Below, piece after piece: positions 1 through 8,535 of a DNA stretch of 64,000 bases. How positions within the stretch are numbered: position 1 is the stretch's first letter; each line of letters starts with the position of its first letter. The translations under genes were made by a program, and so were the position numbers. Source of the stretch: Gaiellasilicea sp963794385 (GTDB lineage Bacteria > Actinomycetota > Thermoleophilia > Gaiellales > Gaiellaceae); contig CAWCDT010000007.1 in NCBI GenBank assembly GCA_963794385.1, positions 211,806 through 275,805 of the forward strand, in the 5' to 3' direction. Under the pieces are notes generated by a model, which saw nothing but the letters and a program-made list of their open reading frames with translations, was not told where the DNA came from and searched no databases.

Positions 1-159
1 GGCTCGCTCGTCACGATCGTCGCCCTCGCATGGCTCTTCCTACGCCTGGCGCAGGAGGGAGAGCTGCGCCAGGAGCTGCTCGAGCGCGGCCTCGACCCGC
101 GCACCGTCCGTCGGGCAGTCCGCTACGGCCGCGCGCAGGAGCTAGCCGGGCCGCGCTGA
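1..159 (+). CDS. C-terminal end of a membrane-anchored protein (partial)
   Basis: The reading frame is open from the first base of the window to TGA at 157-159, giving 52 residues with no start inside the window. It begins with a hydrophobic stretch of about 15 residues (GSLVTIVALAWLFLRL), which looks like the end of a transmembrane helix. A charged tail rich in Arg, Glu and Leu follows (EGELRQELLERGLDPRTVRR). The tail resembles the short helical cytoplasmic tails of small actinobacterial membrane proteins, but I do not recognise the family. No function is proposed. Confidence 0.5.
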   Translation, partial: GSLVTIVALAWLFLRLAQEGELRQELLERGLDPRTVRRAVRYGRAQELAGPR

Positions 160-172
160 ACACCAAGTCTCA

Positions 173-604
173 ATGCGCTCGAGCGGGGTGCATCACGTCG
201 ACCTGGTCGTCTCGTCGGTCGAGCGCAGCCTGCCCTTCTACCGCGATCTGCTCGGGCCGCTCGGCTACCACCGCGTCTCCGAGGTCGAGGGCGAGCGCGG
301 CGAGACGATCTGGTACTTCGGCGGTCCCGGCAGCTCGATCGGGATCCGGCAAGCACCCGGTTCTAGAACGATCCAGCGGCTCGGCGGGATCGACCGGTAC
401 GAAGTCGGGCTGCACCATCTCGCCCTCGAGGCGGTGTCCAGAGCGGTCGTCGACGAGCGCCACGCCTGGCTCGTAGAAGCCGGCGCGACGATCGAGACGC
501 CGCCGCGCGAGTACGCCTACTCACCCGGGTACTACGCGGTCTTCTTCTACGACCCGGACGGCATCAAGCTCGAGATCGTCCACGTGCCCGGGCTCGCGGC
601 GTAG
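173..604 (+). CDS. VOC-superfamily (glyoxalase-fold) protein
   Basis: This 143-residue protein has the vicinal-oxygen-chelate layout. An N-terminal module begins VHHVDLVVSSVERSLPFY, with a His in the first strand. A second half contains LHHLALEA, and the C-terminal signature is FFYDPDGIKLEIVH. His7, His8 and the Glu in KLEIVH are the usual metal-ligand positions. Family members are metal-dependent lyases, isomerases, dioxygenases or resistance proteins, and the substrate cannot be read from the sequence. It starts 13 bp after the preceding gene. A second VOC gene lies at 10097-10474. Confidence 0.85.
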   Translation: MRSSGVHHVDLVVSSVERSLPFYRDLLGPLGYHRVSEVEGERGETIWYFGGPGSSIGIRQAPGSRTIQRLGGIDRYEVGLHHLALEAVSRAVVDERHAWLVEAGATIETPPREYAYSPGYYAVFFYDPDGIKLEIVHVPGLAA

Positions 605-777
605 GGCTCCTCGTAGCTGACCGTCGCGGCGGGGCCTTCGACCTTCAGCTCCGCAACCGAGCGCATGCATTCCCACCGGCTGGGATAGAGCCTCGACATC
701 GCGGCCGCACCGCCGGTGTCCCCGAGCGCCGTCCACCACCATTGACCCGCCTCATCGTGACGAATCACGATCCGCAT
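547..777 (-). CDS. small DUF1508/YegP-like protein (tentative)
   Basis: This 76-residue ORF converges on and overlaps the 3' end of the VOC gene by 58 bp. Its first half (MRIVIRHDEAGQWWWTALGD, then a Tyr-containing segment and ECMRSVAELK) has the W..L...S..Y.....C...I..V layout of DUF1508 (YegP-type) domains, which form small beta-alpha repeats of unknown function. The last 20 residues lie in the overlap and look non-native, so the true end may be elsewhere. The assignment rests on spacing of aromatic and small residues only. Confidence 0.4.
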   Translation of the reverse strand: MRIVIRHDEAGQWWWTALGDTGGAAAMSRLYPSRWECMRSVAELKVEGPAATVSYEEPYAASPGTWTISSLMPSGS

Positions 778-861
778 GTGCGAATGATCGAGAAAGCACC
801 GGACGGATTCGACCCCCGAAAGTCTAGGAGGCCGGATCGGGATTTTCTGTGGAAATGCAGG

Positions 862-1512
862 CTATTCGACGCTTGCCGCGGCGGGACGGTCCAGTTTTCG
901 CTCGAGACCGCTGCGGGCGCGCACGGCCAGGGGTGACGCGAGCAGCCGCTCGAGCAGCTCGAGCGGCGGCTGCGGGTCGTACCACGCGTCCATGAGCTCG
1001 ACGATCGTTGCGTGGCCGTTGACGCCGTCGAGGCGCTCGACCGGGTCGCCGGCTGCGACTTCGCCGGGCTCGAGGACGCGCGCGTAGATCCCCGGCCGGC
1101 GCGCGGCGGCGAAGCGCTTCACCCACTGCCGCTCATCCATCCGCGTCGCGAAGGTCGAGCAGGGGATCCGCGGAGCAGTCGCCTCGACGAGCGCCGGGCC
1201 GACGCGGAAGCGGTCGCCGATCCGCAGCTCCTCCGGGCCGAAGCTCGAGAGCGTCAGGTTCTCGCCGAACGTGCCCGGGGCCGGCGCCGCACCGAGCTCG
1301 CCGGCCCACCAGTCGTAGTCCTCGGCGCTGTAGACGTAGAGCGCCTGGTCGGGCCCGCCGTGATGCTCCTTGTCGGCGACCACGTCTCCCGCCAGCCCGA
1401 GCGTGCCCACGTAGCCTCGCTCGACCGGCAGCTTCCGGATCCCGGTCGAGATCGTCCGCCCGCCGATCCGCATCAGCTCGGCGCGTCCGGCGTTGACGGA
1501 GACGACCTTCAC
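862..1512 (-). CDS. MOSC domain protein (YiiM-like)
   Basis: The 216-residue protein starts at GTG 1512, which overlaps the purF stop as GTGA. A much longer ORF in the same frame is spurious because it runs antisense-like through purF and purL. The sequence has the MOSC/YiiM order: an N-terminal VKVVSVNAGR strand, LAGDVVADKEHHGGPDQALY, GTFGENLT, IGDRFRVGPALVEATAPRIPC with the family's conserved Cys, then a C-terminal helical extension. MOSC domains bind the molybdenum cofactor or act on N-hydroxylated and sulfur substrates. Being at the end of the purL-purF transcription unit suggests co-transcription, not a role in purine synthesis. Confidence 0.85.
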   Translation of the reverse strand: MKVVSVNAGRAELMRIGGRTISTGIRKLPVERGYVGTLGLAGDVVADKEHHGGPDQALYVYSAEDYDWWAGELGAAPAPGTFGENLTLSSFGPEELRIGDRFRVGPALVEATAPRIPCSTFATRMDERQWVKRFAAARRPGIYARVLEPGEVAAGDPVERLDGVNGHATIVELMDAWYDPQPPLELLERLLASPLAVRARSGLERKLDRPAAASVE

Positions 1513-2891
1513 CGCCGCGCCGGCTCGAAGCGGAGCTTCGCCAGGTTGCGCTCCGCCGGCACGCGCGTCGGGTAGGAGCGCGTGAAGCAGGCGCGGCAGA
1601 CCGACTGCTCGGGCAGGCGCGTCGCCGCCTGCATGCCCTCGAGCGACAGGTAGTGGAGCGAGGTCGCGCGGATCAGCTCGCGCATCTGCTCGACCGAGCG
1701 GTGCGCAGCCGCGAGCTCGGCCTCGTCGGCCATGTCGATCCCGTAGAAGCAAGGCGAGACGATCGGCGGCGAGGAGACGCGAACGTGCACCTCGGCGGCG
1801 CCGGCGTCGAAAAGCATCGCCACGAGCTGCCGCATCGTCGAGCCACGGACGATCGAGTCGTCGACGATCACGAGCCGCTTGCCCGCGACCTCGGCGAGCG
1901 GGTTGAACTTCATCTTGATCCCCTGCCGCCGCAGGTCCTCGTCCGGCTCGATGAACGTGCGGCCGACGTAGCGGTTCTTGATCAGGCCCTCGCTGTACGG
2001 GATCCCCGACGCCCGTGCGTAGCCGACCGCGGCCGGCGTGCCCGAGTCCGGGATCGGCATGACGAGGTCGGCCTCGACGGGCGACTCTGCCGCGAGCCGC
2101 TCGCCCATCCGGACGCGAACGCCGTGCACCTCGGCGCCGGCGAGCGTCGAGTCGGGCCGCGCAAAGTAGACGTGCTCGAAGATGCACAGCGCCTGCCTGC
2201 CCTCGGGCAGCGCCTGGGTCGCGTGCAGCCCCTCCTCGTCGATCACGACGAGCTCGCCCGGTCGTACGTCGCGCGCGTAGGCGGCGCCGATCAGGTCGAG
2301 CGCGCACGTCTCCGAGGCCAGGACCCAGTCGTCGCCGAGCCGGCCGAGCGCGAGCGGCCGGATCCCGTGCGGGTCGCGGAAGCCGACCAGCTTGCCCTCG
2401 GTGAGCGCGACCACCGAGTAGGCGCCCTCGAGACGGGCCATCGCCTGGGCGACGGCAAGCGGGAGCGGCGAGGGGTCGTGCGCGACGAGCGCCGCGATCG
2501 CCTCGGTGTCGGAGGTCGCGCCGAGTGCGATCCCGTCCGCGGCCAGGTCCCGGCGGAGCTCCGCCGTGTTCGTCAGGTTGCCGTTGTGCCCGAGCGCGAC
2601 CGTCCGAGCGCGTCCGTGGTGGACGAGCGGTTGCGCGTTCGCCCAATGTGAGGAGCCGGTCGTCGAGTAGCGGGTGTGCCCGATCGCGACGTCTCCCGGG
2701 AGGGCGAGCAGCTTCTCCTCGTCGAAGACCTGCGCGACGAGGCCGAGATCGCGGAGCACGGTGAGCCGGCCCCGGTCCGAGACGGCGATCCCGGCCGCTT
2801 CCTGGCCGCGGTGCTGAAGCGCGAAGAGCCCGAAGTACGACACCCTGGCGACGTCGCGCTCGGCCGAGCGGATCCCGAAGACGCCGCACAC
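1509..2891 (-). CDS. purF: amidophosphoribosyltransferase
   Basis: The 460-residue enzyme makes phosphoribosylamine from PRPP and glutamine, the first committed step of purine synthesis. Met1 is followed directly by the catalytic N-terminal nucleophile (MCGVFGIRS, Cys2), so this form has no propeptide. The glutaminase half has FGLFALQHRGQEAAGIA and GHTRYSTTG. The synthetase half has the PRPP-binding signature IVDDSIVRGSTMRQL. It abuts purL (stop at 2892) and its own stop overlaps the start of the downstream MOSC gene. Confidence 0.97.
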   Translation of the reverse strand: MCGVFGIRSAERDVARVSYFGLFALQHRGQEAAGIAVSDRGRLTVLRDLGLVAQVFDEEKLLALPGDVAIGHTRYSTTGSSHWANAQPLVHHGRARTVALGHNGNLTNTAELRRDLAADGIALGATSDTEAIAALVAHDPSPLPLAVAQAMARLEGAYSVVALTEGKLVGFRDPHGIRPLALGRLGDDWVLASETCALDLIGAAYARDVRPGELVVIDEEGLHATQALPEGRQALCIFEHVYFARPDSTLAGAEVHGVRVRMGERLAAESPVEADLVMPIPDSGTPAAVGYARASGIPYSEGLIKNRYVGRTFIEPDEDLRRQGIKMKFNPLAEVAGKRLVIVDDSIVRGSTMRQLVAMLFDAGAAEVHVRVSSPPIVSPCFYGIDMADEAELAAAHRSVEQMRELIRATSLHYLSLEGMQAATRLPEQSVCRACFTRSYPTRVPAERNLAKLRFEPARR

Positions 2892-4991
2892 TTACGCGTT
2901 CGCCTCCCGCAACGTGTCGAGGTCGTGGCCGAGCATGCGGTCGCCGCCCGCGAGGCCGAGCCGGCGAAGCGGCACGCCGCCGAGCCGGTCGACGACCTCG
3001 GGCGCGCAGGCGAGCACCGCCTGGCCGCCGCCCTCGCCGAACCAGGCACGCGGGTCTTCCGGCAGCGCGACCTCGGCGCCGATCCCGGAGTGGAGCGCCG
3101 CCTCGGCGAGCGCGACGGCGAGGCCGCCGTGCGAGACGTCGTGCACGAACGAGCACTGCGGCGCGGCGCGCCAGAGGAACTCGACGAGCGCCGCCTCGGC
3201 CGCGAGGTCGAGCCGCGCCGGCCGGCCGCCGACCTCGCCGAAGCGGGCCTGGTACTCGGAGCCGGCGAACGCGACCGGCGAAGCACCGGCGAGCAGGATC
3301 ACGTCCCCCTCGCGCCACGCGCTCGGCACCTGCCGGACGTCCGCGAGCAGGCCGACACAGCCGACGACCGGAGTCGGGTCGATCGCGCGCCCGTCGGTCT
3401 CGTTGTAGAGCGAGACGTTGCCCGAGACGATCGGCACCCGCAGCGCCTCGCACGCCTGGGCCATCCCCTCGATCGCCTCGCGAAGCTCCCACGCGATCTC
3501 CCCCTTCTCCGGGTTCCCGAAGTTGAGGCAGTCGGTCAGCCCGAGCGGCTCGGCGCCCGTGCAGGCGACGTTGCGCGCCGCCTCGAGCGCCGCGAGCGCG
3601 CCGCCTGTGTATGGATCGAGGCGGCCCATTCTGCCCGTGCCGTCGAGCGCAACGGCGAGGCCGCGGTAGCCGGGGCGCAGCCGCAGCACGGCGGCGTCGA
3701 GGCCGGGCCGGCGCACCGTGCGGGAGCCGACGAGATGGTCGTAGCGGCGGTAGATCGGCTCGCGGCTCCGCACGTTCGGCGACGCGAGCAGCTCGAGCAG
3801 CGCCTCAGGCGCGGCCGGCGCGTCGAGGTCGCCAAGTAACAGACTGTTACTTGGCTCCTCGCGCGGGCGCGGCTCGATGCTGTAGCGCGGACACTCGTCG
3901 GTGAGGAGTCGGGCCGGGATCTCGCCGACCACCTCGTCCTCCCAGAACGCGCGCAGGAGGCCGCTGTCGGTGACTTCGCCGACGACCGCGCGGTGGAGCT
4001 CCCAGCGGTCGCAGACGGCCAGGACGGCGTCGAGCATCTCGGGGCGGACGACCGCAACCATCCGCTCCTGGCTCTCCGAGATCATCACCTCCCACGGCTC
4101 CATCCCCTCCTCGCGGAGCGGCACCCGGTCGAGGCGCAGGTCGATCCCGCAGTCGCGCGCCATCTCCGAGAGCGACGAGGCGAGGCCCGCCGCGCCGCAG
4201 TCCTGGAGGGACTCGACGAGGCCCGACTCGACCAGCTCGACCGAGACCTCGATCAGCCGCTTGCCCGTGAAGGGGTCGCCGACCTGGACGCTCGGCCGCT
4301 TGTCGGCATCCTCCTCGCCGAGCTCCTGGCTCGCGAGCACCGAGGCGCCGCCGATCCCGTCGCGGCCGGTCGTCGCGCCGTAGAGGACGACGAGCCTGCC
4401 GGGCCCGCTCGCGGCGGCGCGCGTGACGCGGTCGGCGGGCAGGAGGCCGACGCACATCGCGTTCACGAGCACGTTGTCGCGGTAGGTGTCGTCGAAGACC
4501 GCCTCGCCGCCGACCGTCGGCACCCCGACCGAGTTCCCGTAGGCGCCGATCCCGGCGACGGCGCGGTCGAAGCGCGGGTCGCCGTCGGCGAAGCGGAGCC
4601 CGTCCAGGAGCGCGATCGGCCGCGCGCCCATCGCGATCACGTCGCGCAGGATCCCTCCCACGCCGGTAGCGGCGCCCTGGAACGGCTCGACCGCGGACGG
4701 GTGGTTGTGGCTCTCGACCTTGAAGCAGACCGCCTCGCCGTCGCCGAGGTCGAGCACGCCCGCGTTCTCACCGGGGCCCTGCAGCACGCGTTTCCCCGAG
4801 GAGGGAAGCCGTTTCAGCAGGAGGGCCGAGTGCTTGTAGCCGCAGTGCTCCGACCAGAGGAGCGAGAAGACCGCCAGCTCGAAGTGGTTCGGCTCGCGCC
4901 CGAGCAGGTCGACGATGCGCGCGAGCTCCCCATCCGTGAGGCCAAGAGCTCGATGCAGCGGCTGTTCCGCGACCTGCGACAGGTGATTCAG
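2892..4991 (-). CDS. purL: phosphoribosylformylglycinamidine synthase II, 5' end abnormal
   Basis: This ATP-dependent subunit converts FGAR to FGAM, together with PurQ and PurS. Conserved features include VESHNHPSAVEPFQGAATG, TVGGEAVF, SLQDCGAAGL, NPEKGEIAWE, VSGNVSLYNET and VHDVSHGGLAVAL. Homology clearly begins upstream of the first ATG/GTG/TTG-type start (GTG at 4787): the frame continues through HRALGLTDGELARIV and HFELAVFSLLWSEHCGYKHS up to about 4980. No ATG, GTG or TTG exists between that point and the in-frame stop near 5049. A CTG (for example 4989-4991) or a start lost at the junction with the EamA genes are the options. The 4991 boundary is a guess. Confidence 0.9.
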   Translation of the reverse strand: MNHLSQVAEQPLHRALGLTDGELARIVDLLGREPNHFELAVFSLLWSEHCGYKHSALLLKRLPSSGKRVLQGPGENAGVLDLGDGEAVCFKVESHNHPSAVEPFQGAATGVGGILRDVIAMGARPIALLDGLRFADGDPRFDRAVAGIGAYGNSVGVPTVGGEAVFDDTYRDNVLVNAMCVGLLPADRVTRAAASGPGRLVVLYGATTGRDGIGGASVLASQELGEEDADKRPSVQVGDPFTGKRLIEVSVELVESGLVESLQDCGAAGLASSLSEMARDCGIDLRLDRVPLREEGMEPWEVMISESQERMVAVVRPEMLDAVLAVCDRWELHRAVVGEVTDSGLLRAFWEDEVVGEIPARLLTDECPRYSIEPRPREEPSNSLLLGDLDAPAAPEALLELLASPNVRSREPIYRRYDHLVGSRTVRRPGLDAAVLRLRPGYRGLAVALDGTGRMGRLDPYTGGALAALEAARNVACTGAEPLGLTDCLNFGNPEKGEIAWELREAIEGMAQACEALRVPIVSGNVSLYNETDGRAIDPTPVVGCVGLLADVRQVPSAWREGDVILLAGASPVAFAGSEYQARFGEVGGRPARLDLAAEAALVEFLWRAAPQCSFVHDVSHGGLAVALAEAALHSGIGAEVALPEDPRAWFGEGGGQAVLACAPEVVDRLGGVPLRRLGLAGGDRMLGHDLDTLREANA
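3831..3855. repeat. perfect 25-nt inverted repeat inside purL
   Basis: Twelve-base arms GCCAAGTAACAG and CTGTTACTTGGC are separated by a single A. The motif is strikingly AT-rich for this genome. In purL it encodes rare codons (AGT, AAC, AGT, CTG, TTA, CTT) in the linker between the two catalytic halves of the protein (EPSNSLLLGD). It keeps the frame open. Confidence 0.75.
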
Positions 4992-5058
4992 TCTAGACGG
5001 GAAGCCCGACGGCGGCGGCCGCGTTGGGAGAAGGCATGAGCCGTCCGCTCATCTCGTC

Positions 5059-5955
5059 ATGCTGCTCGGACTGCGCGCGATCTGGGGCTCGTCGTTCATG
5101 TTCATCGAGATCGCGCTGCGCGACCTCGCCCCTGCGACCGTGATCCTGCTCCGGATCGCGACGGGTGCGCTGACTCTGGCTGTCTACATCCGCCTCGCCG
5201 GCCACCGGCTCGCCTCGCTTCGCCCCTACGCCCGCCCGCTCGCCGTGCTCGGCGTCGTCAACACGGCGCTCCCGTTCTTCCTGATCGCCTGGGGACAGCA
5301 GTACATCGACTCGGGGCTTGCGGCGATCCTGAATGCCTCCGCCCCGCTCTTCAGCGCGGTGTTCGCCCTGCCGCTCGACCGGGGCCAGCGTGTCACCGGC
5401 CTGCGGCTGGCCGGCGTGCTGCTCGGCTTCGCGGGGGTCGTGCTGCTCGTCGGCTTCGAGCTCAGCGGCGGCGAGCGCGCCGTCGTCGGCGGCCTGGCCG
5501 TCGTCGCCGCGTCGGCCTGCTACGGGCTCGGCGGCCTGTATGCGGGCCGCCGCTTCAACGGCCTCCCGCCCGCGCTCGTCGCGTTCGGGACGCTCGTCTG
5601 GGCGACCCTCTTCACGCTCCCCCTCGGCGCCGCACAGGCCACAACGCCCGGCTGGGATTCCCTCCTCGCGGTGCTCTATCTCGGTCTCGCCGCCACCGGC
5701 GCCGCGTACCTCCTCTACTTCGGCCTGATCGCGGGCGCCGGCGCCTCAAAGGCGGTGCTCGTGACGTACCTCGTCCCGGCGCTCGCACTCGTCTACGGCG
5801 CCGTCCTCCTCGACGAGCAGGTGACGGCGCTCGCGCTCACGGGCTTCGCGCTCGTGCTCGCCGGGGTGGCGCTCGGCACCGGCGTGGCGCGCGGAGGCGC
5901 GGCGCGCCGGCAGGCGGCGGCCGCCGCGGCCCCGGCCGCTAGCGTGAGGAGGTGA
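5059..5955 (+). CDS. EamA/DMT-family transporter
   Basis: The 298-residue, very hydrophobic protein has about ten predicted membrane segments in two homologous EamA halves. The N-terminal signature is GLRAIWGSSFMFIEIALRDL, with APATVILLRIATGAL following and the paired motif DSGLAAILNASAPLFSAV. A short, basic, Ala-rich tail ends it. Drug/metabolite exporters of this type export amino acids, purine-like metabolites or drugs; the substrate is unknown. It overlaps the second EamA gene by 4 bp (GTGA), so the two paralogues probably form one transcript and perhaps a heterodimer. It lies divergently from the damaged start of purL. Confidence 0.9.
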   Translation: MLLGLRAIWGSSFMFIEIALRDLAPATVILLRIATGALTLAVYIRLAGHRLASLRPYARPLAVLGVVNTALPFFLIAWGQQYIDSGLAAILNASAPLFSAVFALPLDRGQRVTGLRLAGVLLGFAGVVLLVGFELSGGERAVVGGLAVVAASACYGLGGLYAGRRFNGLPPALVAFGTLVWATLFTLPLGAAQATTPGWDSLLAVLYLGLAATGAAYLLYFGLIAGAGASKAVLVTYLVPALALVYGAVLLDEQVTALALTGFALVLAGVALGTGVARGGAARRQAAAAAAPAASVRR

Positions 5956-6854
5956 ATCGCTACTGGCCGATGCTCCTCCTGCTCGCGGGGGTTTGGGGAG
6001 CCTCGTATCTCTTCATCAAGGTGGCGGTCGACGAGATCGCCCCTGCGCCGATGATGGCCTTCCGGACGCTCGTGGCCGGCGGCATCCTCGTGGGTTATCT
6101 CGTCTGGCGGCTCGGACGGGCCGGCGCCTTCGAGGGGCTCCGTGCGGCCTGGCGGCACTGCCTCGTGCTCGGCGCACTCAACGCGGCTGTCCCCTTCTGG
6201 CTGATCGCGTGGGGCGAGCAGTACATCGACTCGGGTCTCGCGGCCGTCGTCCAGGCGTCGGTGCCGATCTTCAACGCGCTGCTCGTGCTGCGCTTCCTGC
6301 CGCACGAACGGCTGAACGGCACGCGGCTCGTCGGGCTCGCAATCGGGATCGTCGGCGTCGCCGTCGTGACCGGGATCAACCCGGGCGGCGGCTGGTGGTC
6401 GATCGCGGGCGCGCTCGCAGTCGTCGGCTCCTCGCTCGCGTACGCGAGCGCCGGCGTCTACGGCCAGCGCGCCGTCTCCGGTACGCCGGGCCCGGTGCTC
6501 GCTGCCGGCTCGATGCTCGTGGGCGGGCTGATCCTGCTCCCGCTCGCCCTCTTCCAGCTGCCCGACCACGTCCCGGGGTGGGAGGCGACGGCATCCGTGC
6601 TCGCGCTCACGCTCGCCGGGACGGCCCTCGCGCAGCTCGTCCTCTTCCGGATGCTCGCGCTGTACGGCTCGGCGCGACTCTCCCTCGTCACCTACCTGAT
6701 GCCCGGCTTCGCGCTCCTCTATGGCGCGCTCATCCTCGACGAGGCGATCACCGCCGCGATGCTCGGCGGGCTCGCGCTCATCCTCGGCGGCGTCGCGCTC
6801 GCCTCCGGCGCGGTTCGCCTGCCGCGCCGCGAGGCCGTGACCGTGCGGCCATGA
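5952..6854 (+). CDS. EamA/DMT-family transporter
   Basis: The 300-residue paralogue of the preceding gene starts with GTG inside the previous stop codon. It repeats the hallmarks LAGVWGASYLFIKVAVDEIAP, EQYIDSGLAAVVQASVPIF and LVTYLMPGFALLYGALILDE, again in two EamA repeats with about ten membrane helices. Its end overlaps the GNAT gene as ATGA, so 5059-7357 forms a translationally coupled three-gene unit. The substrate is not predictable. Confidence 0.9.
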   Translation: MNRYWPMLLLLAGVWGASYLFIKVAVDEIAPAPMMAFRTLVAGGILVGYLVWRLGRAGAFEGLRAAWRHCLVLGALNAAVPFWLIAWGEQYIDSGLAAVVQASVPIFNALLVLRFLPHERLNGTRLVGLAIGIVGVAVVTGINPGGGWWSIAGALAVVGSSLAYASAGVYGQRAVSGTPGPVLAAGSMLVGGLILLPLALFQLPDHVPGWEATASVLALTLAGTALAQLVLFRMLALYGSARLSLVTYLMPGFALLYGALILDEAITAAMLGGLALILGGVALASGAVRLPRREAVTVRP

Positions 6855-7357
6855 CGGTCACGATCCGTCCCGCGACGGCCGACGACGTCGACTTCCTCGT
6901 CGAGCTCTATGCGCACGACGACGTCCGCCCCTTTCTCGCCGCGGCGGGCTCGTACGATCGCGAGGGCGTCGCCGCGAAGCTCGCGCAGGACCCCGACCTG
7001 GGCGGGCTACTCGTCGTCGAGCTCGAAGGCGACCCGGCAGGCGCGATGGCCTGGAAGCTCACGAACCGCCGCAGCCGGATCGCGCACGTGAGCGGGCTCG
7101 CCGTGCATCCGCGCTTCCGCGGCCGCCGCCTCGCCGACGAGGCGGCACGCCTGTTCCAGCGGCACCTGATCCTCGAACGCGGGCTGCACCGGCTCGAGCT
7201 CGAGGTCTACGGCTTCAACGAGCGCGCCCAGCGGCATGCGGAGCGCTCGGGCTTCGTCCGCGAGGGCGTCAAGCGAAAGGCGTACGCCCGCGACGGCGGC
7301 TGGGTGGACGGGGTGCTCTACGGATTCGTCGAGGAGGACCTCGACGCACCGAGGTAG
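6851..7357 (+). CDS. GNAT-family N-acetyltransferase
   Basis: The 168-residue protein starts at ATG 6851, overlapping the stop of the upstream transporter. It shows the GNAT core: the N-terminal TIRPATADDVDFLVELY, the acetyl-CoA binding loop SGLAVHPRFRGRRLADEAARL (motif A, R-x-x-G-x-G/R-like), and the C-terminal GFNERAQRHAERSGFVREG. Its Y/F-rich ending resembles RimJ/RimL-type acetyltransferases that act on small molecules or N-termini. Coupling to two exporters suggests modification plus export of one class of compound, which is inference only. Confidence 0.88.
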   Translation: MTVTIRPATADDVDFLVELYAHDDVRPFLAAAGSYDREGVAAKLAQDPDLGGLLVVELEGDPAGAMAWKLTNRRSRIAHVSGLAVHPRFRGRRLADEAARLFQRHLILERGLHRLELEVYGFNERAQRHAERSGFVREGVKRKAYARDGGWVDGVLYGFVEEDLDAPR

Positions 7358-8433
7358 GACGCGAGCAGCTCCCCGGCCTCCGGCAGGTCGTCACGGAGCC
7401 GGAGGTTGTAGACCTTCTCGTCCGCTTCGCGGACCGTGAGGAAGCCGGCGTGGCGCAGGATGGCGAGGTGGTGGTGCGCAGTCGACTTTGCGAGGCCGAG
7501 CTCTGACGCCGCTTCGCCCAGCGTCAGCGGCCCGTCGCTCAACCGCTTCAGGAGCCGCAGCCGCTTCTCGTCGCCGAGCGCCTTGTAGAGCCGAGCGAGC
7601 TCGGCGGGCGAGCCGGCCTCCGCCTCCTCGGGCGGCGGCGCGATCGGGTAACAGAAGATCTTCGCGCCCTTGTGCTCCCAGAGGATCACCCAGGGACGCA
7701 TCCACCAGCTCGGGAAGAAGGCGATCGTGCGGATCGCGGGCCCGGGGGTGTACTGGAAGCCGCGCGTCGCGAGCTCGACGAGCTGCTCCGGGGAGCGCTT
7801 CCGCGCCAGCGCCCGCTTCGACTCGGCGTCGCGCTCGGCCGCCTGCCGCCACTCCTGCTCGTGCGGTGCGAAGACGTGCTCGTACCAGCGCGGGAGCAGG
7901 TCGAGCAGCTTTGTCTTCACGACCTCACCGTCGAGCTCGAGCAGGTTGCGATACGTCTCGTGCTTCTCCGAGAACTCGGCGATCGACTGGAGGAAGGCTT
8001 CGCGCGCCTCCGGGTCGCCCTTGGCGGCGCGCTCGATCACGTCCGGTCCGGAGAGATGGCTGAACGAGTTGCCGTAGTAGCCGAACACGTGCAGCTTGAC
8101 CTCCACCGGGTCGGTCGCCTCGAGCCGCTCGAGGAAGGCGGGGAAGGTCCGCGGCTTCGGCGTCTCGAAGACGAGGCCGAGCAGGTGCGCGGAGACCTTC
8201 ATCGAGCCGAGCTTCAGCTCGTCGACGGCCTCGAGCAGATCGGGGGGAACCGCTTCGAGCCGGTCGCGCAGCCAGTCGGGACCGAGATCGAAGGTGTCGT
8301 AGTCGTCGCGGTCGCCGAGGGCACAGATGCTCATGAGCACCTCGGCCGCCTCGGCGACCTCGATCTCGACCTCGATCGCCGCCGGGCGGGAGAGGTCGAG
8401 CACAGGTGCGCGTCTGGTCTGTTCGACGTCCAT
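7318..8433 (-). CDS. ArsR-family transcriptional regulator with large N-terminal sensor domain
   Basis: The 371-residue protein carries its winged helix at the C-terminus, roughly residues 285-350: RLYKALGDEKRLRLLKRLSD, TLGEAASELGLAKSTAHHHL and VYNLR. About 280 residues of DUF5937-like sequence precede it. Its 3' end overlaps the GNAT gene by 40 bp, converging with it. Upstream, toward the divergent 69-aa ORF, are strong inverted repeats that could be its operator (8487-8515). The effector is unknown. No metal-binding Cys pair typical of ArsR/SmtB is visible. Confidence 0.85.
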   Translation of the reverse strand: MDVEQTRRAPVLDLSRPAAIEVEIEVAEAAEVLMSICALGDRDDYDTFDLGPDWLRDRLEAVPPDLLEAVDELKLGSMKVSAHLLGLVFETPKPRTFPAFLERLEATDPVEVKLHVFGYYGNSFSHLSGPDVIERAAKGDPEAREAFLQSIAEFSEKHETYRNLLELDGEVVKTKLLDLLPRWYEHVFAPHEQEWRQAAERDAESKRALARKRSPEQLVELATRGFQYTPGPAIRTIAFFPSWWMRPWVILWEHKGAKIFCYPIAPPPEEAEAGSPAELARLYKALGDEKRLRLLKRLSDGPLTLGEAASELGLAKSTAHHHLAILRHAGFLTVREADEKVYNLRLRDDLPEAGELLASYLGASRSSSTNP

Positions 8434-8468
8434 CTAACGCGTGCAGCGTAGCGCCATCAGCGAGAGTC

Positions 8469-8515
8469 TTGACAAGGCAGTGTGTCGTTCGATAAGTTTC
8501 GAACAGTTCACGAAC
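8469..8515 (+). promoter_or_regulatory. promoter with overlapping ArsR-type operator
   Basis: A -35 box TTGACA lies at 8469-8474. After 16 bp comes a -10-like GATAAG at 8491-8496, pointing at the ORF that starts at 8536. The -10 is embedded in the perfect inverted repeat GTTCGA-N6-TCGAAC (8487-8504). A second inverted repeat, GTTC-AC-GAAC, follows at 8506-8515. The region lies between the divergent ArsR gene and the small ORF, so repression of both is plausible. Confidence 0.5.
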
Positions 8516-8535
8516 GTCGAAAGCGCAGGTGACAC

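Noticed and set aside
862..3492. An 876-codon minus-strand ORF spanning the MOSC, purF and part of purL genes
   Set aside because: Only its last 216 codons (MOSC) show a protein pattern. The rest is Arg/Ala-rich shadow sequence of purF and purL in another frame.
8506..8515. GTTCACGAAC as a possible SOS box
   Set aside because: The half-sites are in the reverse order (GTTC..GAAC) and spacing of the LexA site GAAC-N4-GTTC, so it fits the ArsR-operator reading better.
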